A stretch of 35,441 nt of DNA from NCBI RefSeq assembly GCF_018283645.1, contig NZ_JAGSXH010000064.1:1-35441 (forward strand), in the 5' to 3' direction. The notes beneath the pieces were generated by a model. The model searched no databases, had not been told where the DNA came from, and saw nothing but the letters and a program-made list of their open reading frames with translations. The stretch's first letter is position 1. Every line of letters starts with the position of its first letter. The stretch comes from Actinocrinis puniceicyclus. GTDB lineage: Bacteria > Actinomycetota > Actinomycetes > Streptomycetales > Catenulisporaceae. The position numbers and the translations under genes were made by a program. Below, piece by piece: positions 24,027-31,042 of the stretch.

Positions 24027-24230
24027 TCACAGCGGCTGGATGTTGGCAGCCTGCGGACCCTTGGCGCCCTGGGTGACCTCGAAACTGACGGCCTGTCCCT
24101 CTTTCAGCTCGCGGTAGCCCTGGGTGGCGATTGCGGAGTAGTGGGCGAACACGTCGGGGCCGCCCCCGTCCTGCTCAATGAACCCGAAGCCCTTCTCCGC
24201 GTTGAACCACTTCACAGTGCCAGTTGCCAT
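24027..24230 (-). CDS. Cold-shock domain protein
   Basis: 67-aa OB-fold single-stranded nucleic acid binding protein. RNP1 is GFGFIE and RNP2 is DVFAHYSAI, within the standard [23 protein letters not shown] beginning. The phenylalanine of the usual VFVHFSAI is tyrosine here, as in several actinobacterial paralogues. It acts as an RNA chaperone. The ATG at 24230 has GAAGGAG 11 nt upstream. The frame stays open further 5' but without Csp similarity. A strong hairpin lies about 55 bp past the stop. Confidence 0.97.
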   Translation of the reverse strand: MATGTVKWFNAEKGFGFIEQDGGGPDVFAHYSAIATQGYRELKEGQAVSFEVTQGAKGPQAANIQPL

Positions 24231-24617
24231 ACTCGTTACTTCTCCTTCATGGAGTGCACGCCCCGGACCTGAAACCTTGCAGGACCGCGCTGCGTTTCCC
24301 ACTCCATACGTGGACAAGACTAGCCGAACGGCCCGCACGGCGCAGCCCACAGACCGAGTCGAGTCGAAAGATCCCCGGAGCGCACCGCTGAGCCGGCGCG
24401 AATCACCAGGTCAGCAGCCCTCCTCGCGACCCAAGGGATCACACTTGCGGAGGCCCGTTCAGCCGAATGGGCGGCAAACCCGGCGACTCCGGCCGGGTGC
24501 CTGGTCGCTGGGCGACTGAATCCAGCCACCGCCGCCCGCCGCACACCGTGGCTGCGAGCGTCCCGTGGCCGGCGGTGCCGAGCGACACGCCAGGGCCGTC
24601 AAAACGACGCGAGACCG
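24231..24617. other. Intergenic region between the cold-shock and TOPRIM genes
   Basis: The first ~70 bp should be the cold-shock gene leader. The rest holds no convincing reading frame on either strand. A weak 6-bp GC hairpin (CCCGGC 24479-24484 with GCCGGG 24492-24497) could terminate the TOPRIM transcript. No promoter hexamers stand out. Long untranslated leaders are common upstream of cold-shock genes, so an RNA element is possible but not shown. Confidence 0.5.
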
Positions 24618-25214
24618 TCAAATGTGCTCGATGAGCGCGTCGAGCGGTCGCGGTACTCGGTCGAGACTGACGGCTTCGGCCATGAGCCGCGCGTAGCGCT
24701 GTTTTCCGCCGGAACGTCCCCCCATGAGCCGGCGCAGCTGATGATGCAGGCCGCGATCCCGGAGCGCGGGCTGTAGCTGAAGTCTGCGAAACGAGGCGAT
24801 CTCGCCCTCGGCCTCGACGATCTGCTCCACCCCGGCGGCGCCGACGGCGCGGATCAACTCGTCCTCGAGGTCCGCCGCGCACATGAAGAAGCCGCGCGCC
24901 TCCAACTCGTCGCGAGACAGATCCGTACCGAGGCCGTGGCGCTCCAGGGCACGCTTGAAGTACCGCTCCTCGGCCCTGTCATAAAGCCCGGCGAGCTTGC
25001 GATCGAGCCCGCGCGGGCCGTAGCGGTCAAGGTGACGGCCGATGTTCGTCGCGCCGTTCATGGCCACGACCTCGATCCCCTCGGCCGCCAACGCCCTGCC
25101 GCGCCGCCGCGCCAGCACCTCGACCGCCAGCCGGTCACTCAGTCCCTCGACGAGAACGACCGCCCGCAGGCCCGCACCCGCGCCGCCCGAGACCAAGTCC
25201 TCGCCCGTCTCCAT
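24618..25214 (-). CDS. Stand-alone TOPRIM-domain protein (OLD-nuclease-like)
   Basis: 198-aa protein with a TOPRIM fold: the glutamate strand AVVLVEGLSDRLAVEVLARRRG (Glu24), VVAMNGATNIGRHL, and the acidic strand KLAGLYDRAEE (Asp79). The usual DxD is DRAE here, so the second aspartate is displaced or replaced. The C-terminal half has DLEDELIRAVG and a basic LRRLMGGRSGGKQRYARL tail. This matches the TOPRIM part of OLD-family nucleases without the ATPase, a stand-alone form I recall from Streptomyces. The ATG at 25214 has a leaderless -10 (TATCGT, 25222-25227) 7 nt upstream. An extended upstream start is possible but would code through a palindromic array. A DNA-repair or defence role is inference. 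Confidence 0.75.
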   Translation of the reverse strand: METGEDLVSGGAGAGLRAVVLVEGLSDRLAVEVLARRRGRALAAEGIEVVAMNGATNIGRHLDRYGPRGLDRKLAGLYDRAEERYFKRALERHGLGTDLSRDELEARGFFMCAADLEDELIRAVGAAGVEQIVEAEGEIASFRRLQLQPALRDRGLHHQLRRLMGGRSGGKQRYARLMAEAVSLDRVPRPLDALIEHI

Positions 25215-25585
25215 CACCGAGACGATAGCCGCCGGGCCGCCGACGTGACCACGCCGCCGGAAGCCGCGCTCTCGGCGATGGACCGGGTCCGCTCCCGGTC
25301 TCGCCGGGAGCGCGCCCGGCGCCATGTGACAACCACTGAAGAATCTCGCCGGAATCTACTTGGCAAGCCGTTTACCCACGGGCAACCGGGAGAGGCGAGT
25401 TTCCGCGCGCAGTCTCGCGCTCGGGCTCAGGCTCAGGCCGATCGCCGCCGAGGCACCGGCCGTCGCCGCCAACCCACGAACACAACCTGAATTCAACGGA
25501 CGCGCTTTCGTACGCCCGTGCCGTTTCCGAACACTCATTTCGGACGTCTCGGCGGGCTCGGCGCAGAAAAACAGGAGGTTCCACG
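25215..25585. other. Intergenic region upstream of the gas vesicle operon
   Basis: 371 bp between the divergent TOPRIM gene and gvpY. It holds the TOPRIM -10 box at 25222-25227, the phased CCGGG/CCCGG array at 25281-25320, and, next to gvpY, an AGGAGG ribosome binding site with a 7-nt spacer. The stretch 25330-25580 is less GC-rich in places and must carry the gas vesicle promoter, but I could not pick -35/-10 hexamers with confidence. No convincing gene is seen. Confidence 0.5.
25281..25320. repeat. Helically phased array of CCGGG/CCCGG blocks forming three overlapping hairpins
   Basis: Blocks CCGGG (25283-25287), CCCGG (25294-25298), CCGGG (25304-25308) and CCCGG (25315-25319) alternate in orientation at 11, 10 and 11 bp steps, close to one helical turn. 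Adjacent blocks form exact inverted repeats: GACCGGG with CCCGGTC (25281-25287/25294-25300), CGCTCCCGG with CCGGGAGCG (25290-25298/25304-25312), and GCCGGG with CCCGGC (25303-25308/25315-25320). These pairings are mutually exclusive as hairpins. Could be an operator array or a competing-hairpin leader. Confidence 0.6.
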
Positions 25586-26242
25586 ATGAAGGGCGGAACG
25601 AGAGTCGCCGCGGGGGTCGCGGTCGGCTACCTGCTGGGGCGCACGAAGAAGATGAAACTCGCGCTGATGGTCGCGGCGGCCGGGGCGACCGGCGGCGTGC
25701 CGAGGAACCCGGGCGAGCTGGCCCGGCGCGCGGTCACCGGACTCGGCGCATCCGCGCAGGTCACTGAGCTGATGGACAGCGTGCGCGGGGAACTGGGCAC
25801 GGCGGTCAAGACGGCCGCGAGCTCGATGGCGACTCGTCGCATCGACTCTCTCACCGACCGCCTCACCGCGGGTCCGCTCGCCGGCGTCCAGGCCACCGCG
25901 GCTGGTCAGGGCGGCGAGGAAGAGGAACAGGGCCAGGGCCAGGGACCGGAAGAAGACGAGCAGCAGCGGGAACCCGAGCAGGGCCAGGAAAAGCAGCAGC
26001 CGCGCGCCTCTCGTTCGACCGAAGCGGAACCCGGCGCCGACGAGCGCAAGCGTGCGCCGAGCGAACGGGCCGAGGCGCAGCCTGACGAGCCGTATCGCCC
26101 GGTCACCCGAGGGCGCCGCGCGGAAGGCGGCCCGCGGCGCACCCGCGAAAGCGAGTCCCATGACGATCAGCCGCGCGCCGCCCGGCGACCGGCTCGCGCG
26201 ACCGCCGCTGCGGGCAGCGGCGAACGACGCACGCGGAGGTGA
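25586..26242 (+). CDS. gvpY: Gas vesicle accessory protein GvpY
   Basis: 218-aa protein beginning with the hydrophobic segment RVAAGVAVGYLLGRTKKMKLALMVAAAG (about 6-33), the hallmark of actinobacterial GvpY. A short helical region follows (to about 105), then a long Glu/Gln- and Arg-rich low-complexity tail. Such proteins are often mis-named DNA primase because of the tail. The biochemical role is unknown; the N-terminus may contact the vesicle wall or a membrane. AGGAGG lies 7 nt before the ATG. It is the first gene of the operon here. The stop TGA lies inside the gvpZ ribosome binding site, indicating coupling. Confidence 0.8.
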   Translation: MKGGTRVAAGVAVGYLLGRTKKMKLALMVAAAGATGGVPRNPGELARRAVTGLGASAQVTELMDSVRGELGTAVKTAASSMATRRIDSLTDRLTAGPLAGVQATAAGQGGEEEEQGQGQGPEEDEQQREPEQGQEKQQPRASRSTEAEPGADERKRAPSERAEAQPDEPYRPVTRGRRAEGGPRRTRESESHDDQPRAARRPARATAAAGSGERRTRR

Positions 26243-26247
26243 GACAG

Positions 26248-27339
26248 ATGGCGACCAAGGAGAAGGAAGTCGCACAGAAGGCCGTCGAGGTGGCCCCCGG
26301 CGACCAGTTGCGCCAGTCGGTTCAGCAGCTGGTCGAGACGCTCACGCAGCGGGCGTTGTCCAGCGCCACCGACAGGGTCGGCAGCACGGTGGGCAGGTTG
26401 ACCGAGGGCGCCGCCGGGAACGGCTCCTCCGCGCTCGCCTCCGCCGGGACCGAGGCCCTCAAGGCCGCGCCTTCGGCGGTGGTCAGCGCGGGCGTGGCGG
26501 GAACCAAGTCCAAGCTGAAGGAGGCCGCCGGCGGGCTGAAGGAGACGCTGACCGGCGGCGGCGGGGGCAAGGCCCAGCGCGGCGGGCACGGCAAGCTCAC
26601 CAACATCGTCGAGTCGATCGAGATCGGCGCGCCGATCGACGTCGTCTACGACCAGTGGACGCGCTTTGGCGACTATCCCTCGTTCATGAAGAAGGTCGAG
26701 CACGTCGAGCAGGTCTCGCCGGAGAAGGTCGCCTGGAAGGCGCAGATCTTCTGGTCGCACCGCGGCTGGGAGTCCACGATCCGCGAGCAGGTACCGGACG
26801 AGCGGATCATCTGGACCTCGAAGGGTCAGAAGGGCTCGGTCGACGGCGCGGTCACCTTCCACGAACTAGCGCCGGACCTGACCAAGGTCATCGTCGTGCT
26901 CGAATACCACCCGCAGGGGTTGTTCGAGCGCACCGGCAATCTGTGGCGGGCACAGGGGCGCCGGGTGCGCCTGGAGCTCAAGCACTTCCAGCGACACGTG
27001 ATGACGCGCACGTTGCTGCACCCCGACGACGTGGAGGGCTGGCGCGGCGAGATCCACGACGGCAAGGTCACACCCGAACCGGAGCGCGAAGCGGGCGACG
27101 AGGGCGAAAACGGAAACGAGGCCCGCGACCAGGACCGGGGTCAAGAGCGCGACCGGGAGGCGCCCGGGGACGAGTACGACGACGAAGAGGGCGAATACGA
27201 CGCCCGCGACGAGGACGACGAGCCGGACGCCGAGAGCGACGAAGAACCCGAAGACGAAGACGAATCCGAGGACGAGGACGAGGACGAGGCGGAGCCGGCC
27301 CCGGCTGCGCGCGGCCGCCGTCCCCGAGCCCGGACGTGA
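26248..27339 (+). CDS. gvpZ: Gas vesicle accessory protein GvpZ, SRPBCC domain with highly acidic tail
   Basis: 363-aa protein. The N-terminal ~110 residues are helical and Ser/Gly/Ala-rich. An SRPBCC (START-like, polyketide cyclase type) domain spans about 115-250, starting [37 protein letters not shown] and containing [21 protein letters not shown]. The last ~90 residues are almost wholly Glu/Asp ([19 protein letters not shown]), ending in a short basic [15 protein letters not shown] domains bind hydrophobic ligands, so a role in handling hydrophobic gas vesicle subunits is plausible inference. The ATG at 26248 follows GGAGGTGAG; an upstream GTG lies within that site. Confidence 0.82.
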   Translation: MATKEKEVAQKAVEVAPGDQLRQSVQQLVETLTQRALSSATDRVGSTVGRLTEGAAGNGSSALASAGTEALKAAPSAVVSAGVAGTKSKLKEAAGGLKETLTGGGGGKAQRGGHGKLTNIVESIEIGAPIDVVYDQWTRFGDYPSFMKKVEHVEQVSPEKVAWKAQIFWSHRGWESTIREQVPDERIIWTSKGQKGSVDGAVTFHELAPDLTKVIVVLEYHPQGLFERTGNLWRAQGRRVRLELKHFQRHVMTRTLLHPDDVEGWRGEIHDGKVTPEPEREAGDEGENGNEARDQDRGQERDREAPGDEYDDEEGEYDARDEDDEPDAESDEEPEDEDESEDEDEDEAEPAPAARGRRPRART

Positions 27340-27356
27340 GCCCGGGCGACACGGCG

Positions 27357-27404
27357 ATGAGCCACACGAGAGAGCGACAAGCGAGGAGGCAACGGGCTCA
27401 ATGA
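27357..27404 (+). other. Possible 15-codon coupled upstream ORF before gvpA
   Basis: ATG at 27357 opens a 15-codon frame ([15 protein letters not shown]) whose TGA overlaps the gvpA ATG as ATGA. It fills most of the 61-bp gap after gvpZ. The product is arginine-rich. The ribosome binding site is weak, so translation is uncertain; the exact ATGA overlap and the AGGAGG inside it make coupling to gvpA possible. Confidence 0.3.
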
Positions 27405-27793
27405 CCGTACAACCGTCAGGTGGTGGCGGCGCTCTGAACCGGCCCGACGCGAGCGGACTGGCCGACGTCATCGACACCATTCTCGACAAGGGCCTGGTCA
27501 TCGACGCGTATGTGCGGGTGGCGCTGGTCGGCATCGAGCTGCTGACGATCGACGCGCGCGTGGTGATCGCGAGCGTCGACACCTATCTGCGGTTCGCCGA
27601 GGCGGTCAACCGTCTCGATCTGACCGAGAACCAGCAGAAGGGGCTTCCGGACCTGGTCGGCGACATCAACCAGGGAGCGGCCAAGTCGCGCACGAAGGGC
27701 GCTCTCGACGCCGCCGGCGAGAAGCTGGGCAATCTGCTCGACGCCGCGCCGGAGCGGGAAGACGCGCGGCGGGAACGGAGGCGTACCCAATGA
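27401..27793 (+). CDS. gvpA: Gas vesicle structural protein, GvpA/GvpJ family (gvpA position)
   Basis: 130-aa protein. The GvpA core runs from about residue 19 to 75: [51 protein letters not shown]. This gives the helix-strand-strand-helix unit that forms the ribs of the vesicle wall. A C-terminal extension of ~55 polar residues is typical of the actinobacterial protein, compared with about 70 aa in cyanobacterial GvpA. It is the only member of the three paralogues in this operon with the [11 protein letters not shown] signature of main wall subunits. gvpF follows with a 4-bp ATGA overlap. Confidence 0.93.
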   Translation: MTVQPSGGGGALNRPDASGLADVIDTILDKGLVIDAYVRVALVGIELLTIDARVVIASVDTYLRFAEAVNRLDLTENQQKGLPDLVGDINQGAAKSRTKGALDAAGEKLGNLLDAAPEREDARRERRRTQ

Positions 27794-28584
27794 GCGAGAC
27801 CGCGGCCACCGGACAGGCGGCGACCCAGAAGCACCGCACCGGTTACTACATCTACGCGATCGCACCGGCGGACGTGGCGACCACCGCCGAGGCGCGCGGC
27901 GTGGGTGATCCGCCGGCCGGCGTCGAGGTGATCGCGCACGACGACATCGCGGCGCTGGTCAGCGAAATCCCGGCGGATCACGCGCTGGGCACGCCGGACG
28001 ACTTCGCCGCGCACGCCCGGCTCGTCGACGCCGCGGCACAGGAGGTGCCGATACTCCCGCTGCGCTTCGGCGCGGTCCTGCCCGACCGGGAGGCGGTGAC
28101 CGAGGAGTTGCTCGCCGCCAACCACGACGAGTTCGCGGATGCGTTGCAGCACCTCGACGGCCGCGCGGAGTTCATCGTCAAGGGCCGCTATGACGAGCAG
28201 GCGATCCTGCGCGAGGTGCTCGCGGAGAACCGGACGGCAGAGCAGTTGCGCGCGGCGATCGCCGGCGCGCCCGAGGACGCCACGCGCAACGAACGCATCC
28301 AGCTCGGCGAGCTGATGACGCAGGCTGTCGCGGCCAAACGCGAGCAGGACACGGCCGCGCTGGTGAAAGCGCTCGCACCGCTCGGTTACGACGGCGTGAT
28401 ACGCGAGCCGACGCACGAGCGTGACGCCGTCTACGTGGCGTACCTCGTGGACACGGACGGCCGGGACCGGTTCCGCGAGACGGTCGAGGACTGGGCCGAG
28501 CGCCAACGCGGCCGGATCGACGTGCGCTTGCTCGGGCCGGTCGCGGCGTACGACTTCGTCGGCACCGCCCAGCCGGGGAGCTAG
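27790..28584 (+). CDS. gvpF: Gas vesicle protein GvpF (GvpF/GvpL family)
   Basis: 264-aa assembly protein. The N-domain begins [13 protein letters not shown]. The middle contains [38 protein letters not shown], with the family motif PLRFG, and [17 protein letters not shown]. The C-domain ends [13 protein letters not shown]. GvpF binds GvpA monomers and is needed to nucleate vesicles. The ATG overlaps the gvpA stop by 4 bp and has GGAGG at 8 nt. A second, more divergent family member (gvpL) lies 1 kb downstream. Confidence 0.95.
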   Translation: MSETAATGQAATQKHRTGYYIYAIAPADVATTAEARGVGDPPAGVEVIAHDDIAALVSEIPADHALGTPDDFAAHARLVDAAAQEVPILPLRFGAVLPDREAVTEELLAANHDEFADALQHLDGRAEFIVKGRYDEQAILREVLAENRTAEQLRAAIAGAPEDATRNERIQLGELMTQAVAAKREQDTAALVKALAPLGYDGVIREPTHERDAVYVAYLVDTDGRDRFRETVEDWAERQRGRIDVRLLGPVAAYDFVGTAQPGS

Positions 28585-28586
28585 CG

Positions 28587-28853
28587 ATGGGCCTGTTCTC
28601 GTGGACGGTCGGCCTACCGCTGGCACCGGTGCGCGCTGTGATCGGCCTCGGCCAGGTGATCCAGCGGCAGGCCGAAACGCAGCAACGCGACCCCGCGGCG
28701 GTACGCCGCCGCCTCGAAGAGCTCGACGAAGCGCAGCGCAGCGGGCGGCTCGGCGCCGAGGACGTGCGCCGGGAGCAGTCGGCGGTCACGACCGCGATGC
28801 TGCGGCCGGCTCCCGGCCGCGACGCCGAGCGGGAACGCGAAGAAGGCGGCTGA
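28587..28853 (+). CDS. gvpG: Gas vesicle protein GvpG
   Basis: 88-aa protein beginning MGLFSWTVGLPLAPVRAVIGLGQVIQRQAE, the standard GvpG start with an amphipathic/hydrophobic N-terminus. A charged helical part follows with RRLEELDEAQRSGRLGAEDVRREQ. It is an essential minor component or assembly factor in known clusters. It lies 2 bp after gvpF with GGGGAG as ribosome binding site. Confidence 0.93.
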   Translation: MGLFSWTVGLPLAPVRAVIGLGQVIQRQAETQQRDPAAVRRRLEELDEAQRSGRLGAEDVRREQSAVTTAMLRPAPGRDAEREREEGG

Positions 28854-28894
28854 CGGCAAAAGAGGCAGCCCGCAGAGAGTGAAGTGACGGGACT

Positions 28895-29197
28895 ATGGCG
28901 GAACGAGAAGTGCAGACGCGGGACATCGGGTTGCGCGAGGCGGCTGCCGCGGCGCTCGACGTCATCAGGTCGATGGTCGGCAAGGAGCCGGTCGGTGTCA
29001 CGTCGCTGGAGCCGACCGACGACGGCTGGCTGGTCGCGGTCGAGGTGCTCGAGCAGGAGAGGGTGCCCAGGACCTCGGACATCCTCGCGCTGTACGAGGT
29101 GGAGATCGACCTGGACGGCGAGATCATCTCCTATCGCCGGACCCGGCGCTACCTTCGCGCCGACACCGGTGAGAGCCAGTGGGAGGCGACGCCGTGA
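28895..29197 (+). CDS. gvpO: Gas vesicle protein GvpO
   Basis: 100-aa protein with the GvpO pattern: a helical start LREAAAAALDVIRSMVGKEPVGVTSLEPTDDGWLVAVEVLEQERVPRTSDILALYEVEIDLDGEIISYRRTRRY. In actinobacteria GvpO is a small essential accessory protein. In the S. coelicolor order I recall, it is the first gene of the cluster; here it is in the middle, between gvpG and gvpJ. The start ATG follows a weak GGG-type site 41 bp after gvpG. The gvpJ GTG overlaps the stop. Confidence 0.93.
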   Translation: MAEREVQTRDIGLREAAAAALDVIRSMVGKEPVGVTSLEPTDDGWLVAVEVLEQERVPRTSDILALYEVEIDLDGEIISYRRTRRYLRADTGESQWEATP

Positions 29198-29607
29198 CGG
29201 TGACCGGTCCGACGAACAACCAGCCGGCGCCGACCAGCTCGAACCTCGGCGACATCCTGGAGCGGGTCCTCGACAAGGGCCTGGTGATCGCGGGCGACAT
29301 CCGGGTGAACCTGCTCGACATCGAGCTGCTGACGATCAAGCTGCGCTTGGTGATCGCCTCGCTGGAGACCGCGAAGGAGGTGGGGATCGACTGGTGGGAG
29401 AGCGATCCCTGGCTCAGGGGCGAGGAGCACGGCCTCGCGGCCGAGAACCGCCGGCTGCGCGAACGTGTCGCAGCGCTCGAAGAGGCGCGGGAGAACGGCG
29501 GCGGGCGCGCGCTTGCGCGCGGCCGGGACTGGGAATCCGGCGCCGGCCGCGACGGCGAGCAGGCCGGGCTCGAAGCGGCGAAGCGGGGCGGCGGACGGCA
29601 TGGGTGA
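29194..29607 (+). CDS. gvpJ: Gas vesicle protein, GvpA/GvpJ family (gvpJ position)
   Basis: 137-aa protein with a GvpA-like core LGDILERVLDKGLVIAGDIRVNLLDIELLTIKLRLVIASLETAKEVGIDWWESDPW (about residues 22-78). It is followed by a coiled-coil segment (LAAENRRLRERVAALEEARE) and a Gly/Arg-rich tail. The AGDIRVNLLDIELLTIKLRL and IDWWE signature is typical of the minor wall or cap subunits GvpJ/M/S rather than the main GvpA. The start is GTG 29194, which overlaps the gvpO stop (GTGA) and has GGGAGG at 7 nt, better than a longer ATG start within gvpO. gvpL starts 8 bp before its end. Confidence 0.9.
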   Translation: MTVTGPTNNQPAPTSSNLGDILERVLDKGLVIAGDIRVNLLDIELLTIKLRLVIASLETAKEVGIDWWESDPWLRGEEHGLAAENRRLRERVAALEEARENGGGRALARGRDWESGAGRDGEQAGLEAAKRGGGRHG

Positions 29608-30412
29608 AGGCTGCGCAGTATGGCTTTACGCGGTGATACGCGACGACCTGCGCGAGCGGCTGCCTTCCGCCCGCGGTGTGGCTGGTGAGCGCGTGCGCAC
29701 GGTGGTGGAAGGAAATCTGGCGGCCGTGGTCGGCAGCGTCGGGCAGCGGGATTTCGCCGCCGAGCAGCTGGCACGCAACCTGGAGGACCTGGACTGGCTG
29801 GCCGGCGCGGCGCGCGCCCACGACGCCGTGGTCGCGGCGGCGGCCGCGTGCGGGCCGGTGGTGCCGGTGCGGCTGGCGACCATGTTCGGACACGATGACG
29901 CCGTGCGCGGCCTGCTGGCGGCGAGACGCGAGGACTTCCGCGCGACGCTCGATTCGCTGGCCGGCCGGTCGGAATGGGGGGTCAAGGCGTATCTCGACCC
30001 GGATGAGCCTGTGAACGCCGCGAGCGCGCATTCCGGCCCGGCGCTGTCGCACGGCGCGGCCGAGTCCGCGCCGGGCGGGACCGGAAGCGCGTACCTGCTG
30101 CGGCGTCGCGCCGAACTGGCCGCGCGGCGGTCCGCCGAGAACAGCGCGCGGGACTGGGCGCAGCAGATGCATGAACGCCTGCGCCGCGTCTCCACGGCCA
30201 GCCGCCTGCTGAGGGCTCAGGACCCGAAGTTGAGTGGCCATAAGGCCTGGATGGTGCTCAACGCCGCCTATCTCGTCGACGAGGATCGCGTCGAAAGGTT
30301 CCGCGCGGTCGTGGAGGAGCTGATCGGCTGGCAGCCGGGCCTGGATGTGGAACTGACCGGCCCGTGGCCGCCTTATTCGTTCGCTGTCTCGGCGGGAGTG
30401 CGCGATGGATGA
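29600..30412 (+). CDS. gvpL: Gas vesicle protein GvpL (GvpF/GvpL family)
   Basis: 270-aa protein related to GvpF. The N-domain begins CAVWLYAVIRDDL, with a middle GPVVPVRLATMFGHDDAV in place of the PLRFG motif, then GRSEWGVKAYLDPDE. A ~40-residue insertion (SAHSGPALSHGAAESAPGG) separates it from the C-domain WMVLNAAYLVDEDRVERFRAVVEEL ... VELTGPWPPYSFA. This degree of divergence from the upstream gvpF is usual for the pair. It is thought to act in assembly, possibly as a platform for other Gvp proteins. The start ATG lies within the end of gvpJ. Confidence 0.93.
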   Translation: MGEGCAVWLYAVIRDDLRERLPSARGVAGERVRTVVEGNLAAVVGSVGQRDFAAEQLARNLEDLDWLAGAARAHDAVVAAAAACGPVVPVRLATMFGHDDAVRGLLAARREDFRATLDSLAGRSEWGVKAYLDPDEPVNAASAHSGPALSHGAAESAPGGTGSAYLLRRRAELAARRSAENSARDWAQQMHERLRRVSTASRLLRAQDPKLSGHKAWMVLNAAYLVDEDRVERFRAVVEELIGWQPGLDVELTGPWPPYSFAVSAGVRDG

Positions 30413-30620
30413 CACGGCCCTGCCGCTCGAACGGCCGATCGCGCTGGTCGATCTGCTGGACCGGGTCCTGGCCGGCGGAGTGGTCGTCACCGGCGAGGTG
30501 ACGCTGTGCGTGGCCGACGTCGAGTTGGTCCGGGTCTCCCTCCGGCTGCTTCTGTCGTCGGTGAGCGCGCTGGCCGCCGGTTCGGCCGATTCGGTCCCCG
30601 GCGGCCTGGAGGCGTGGTGA
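30405..30620 (+). CDS. gvpS: Gas vesicle protein GvpS (short GvpA-family paralogue)
   Basis: 71-aa protein with core PIALVDLLDRVLAGGVVVTGEVTLCVADVELVRVSLRLLLSSVSAL. This matches the shortest actinobacterial GvpA paralogue, GvpS. One cysteine (Cys35) lies in the strand pair. It is probably a minor wall component. It overlaps gvpL by 8 bp and gvpK by 4 bp (GTGA). Confidence 0.92.
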   Translation: MDDTALPLERPIALVDLLDRVLAGGVVVTGEVTLCVADVELVRVSLRLLLSSVSALAAGSADSVPGGLEAW

Positions 30621-31021
30621 AAGGCGACCGGCGTGCCGATCGGGCCCAGGCCGATGCAACCCTGGCTGACGCACCACAGGCCGACGCACCGCACGCCGTG
30701 GTACCCCGGGCAGTGGCGCCCCGGGCCGAGGGATCCGGCGCGGAGCTGTCCGCCCGCATCGACGCCGACGCGCAGAACGTGGAGCGCTCGCTGGTGGCGC
30801 TCGTGTTGACGCTGGTCGAACTGCTGCGGCAGTTGATGGAGCGCCAGGCGATCCGCCGGCTCGACGCGCAGGACCTGACCGACGAGCAGATCGAGCGCAT
30901 CGGCGGCACGCTCATGGCGCTGGAAGACCGGATGGCGCAGCTGCGCGAGCACTTCGGGTTGAGCCCGGAGGACCTCAACATCGACCTCGGGCCGCTGGGC
31001 AGGTTGCTGCCCGATCCATGA
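30617..31021 (+). CDS. gvpK: Gas vesicle protein GvpK
   Basis: 134-aa protein. The first ~40 residues are an Ala/Asp/Gln-rich variable region. The conserved part is ARIDADAQNVERSLVALVLTLVELLRQLMERQAIRRLDAQDLTDEQIERIGGTLMALEDRMAQLREHFGLSPEDLNIDLGPLGRLL, the standard GvpK helical domain. It is essential in studied clusters; mechanism unclear. The start GTG overlaps the gvpS stop and has GGAGGC upstream. It closes the operon. Only 21 bp separate it from the convergent DUF72 gene, with no hairpin between. Confidence 0.95.
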   Translation: MKGDRRADRAQADATLADAPQADAPHAVVPRAVAPRAEGSGAELSARIDADAQNVERSLVALVLTLVELLRQLMERQAIRRLDAQDLTDEQIERIGGTLMALEDRMAQLREHFGLSPEDLNIDLGPLGRLLPDP

Positions 31022-31042
31022 GACCCGGTGCAGCCCAGATGC

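Noticed and set aside
25215-25325. 37-residue N-terminal extension of the TOPRIM protein
   Set aside because: It is Arg/Gly/Pro-rich, translates through the phased palindromic array, and the shorter ATG has an ideal leaderless -10.
31022-31042. Terminator between gvpK and the DUF72 gene
   Set aside because: Only 21 bp are available and no inverted repeat is present.
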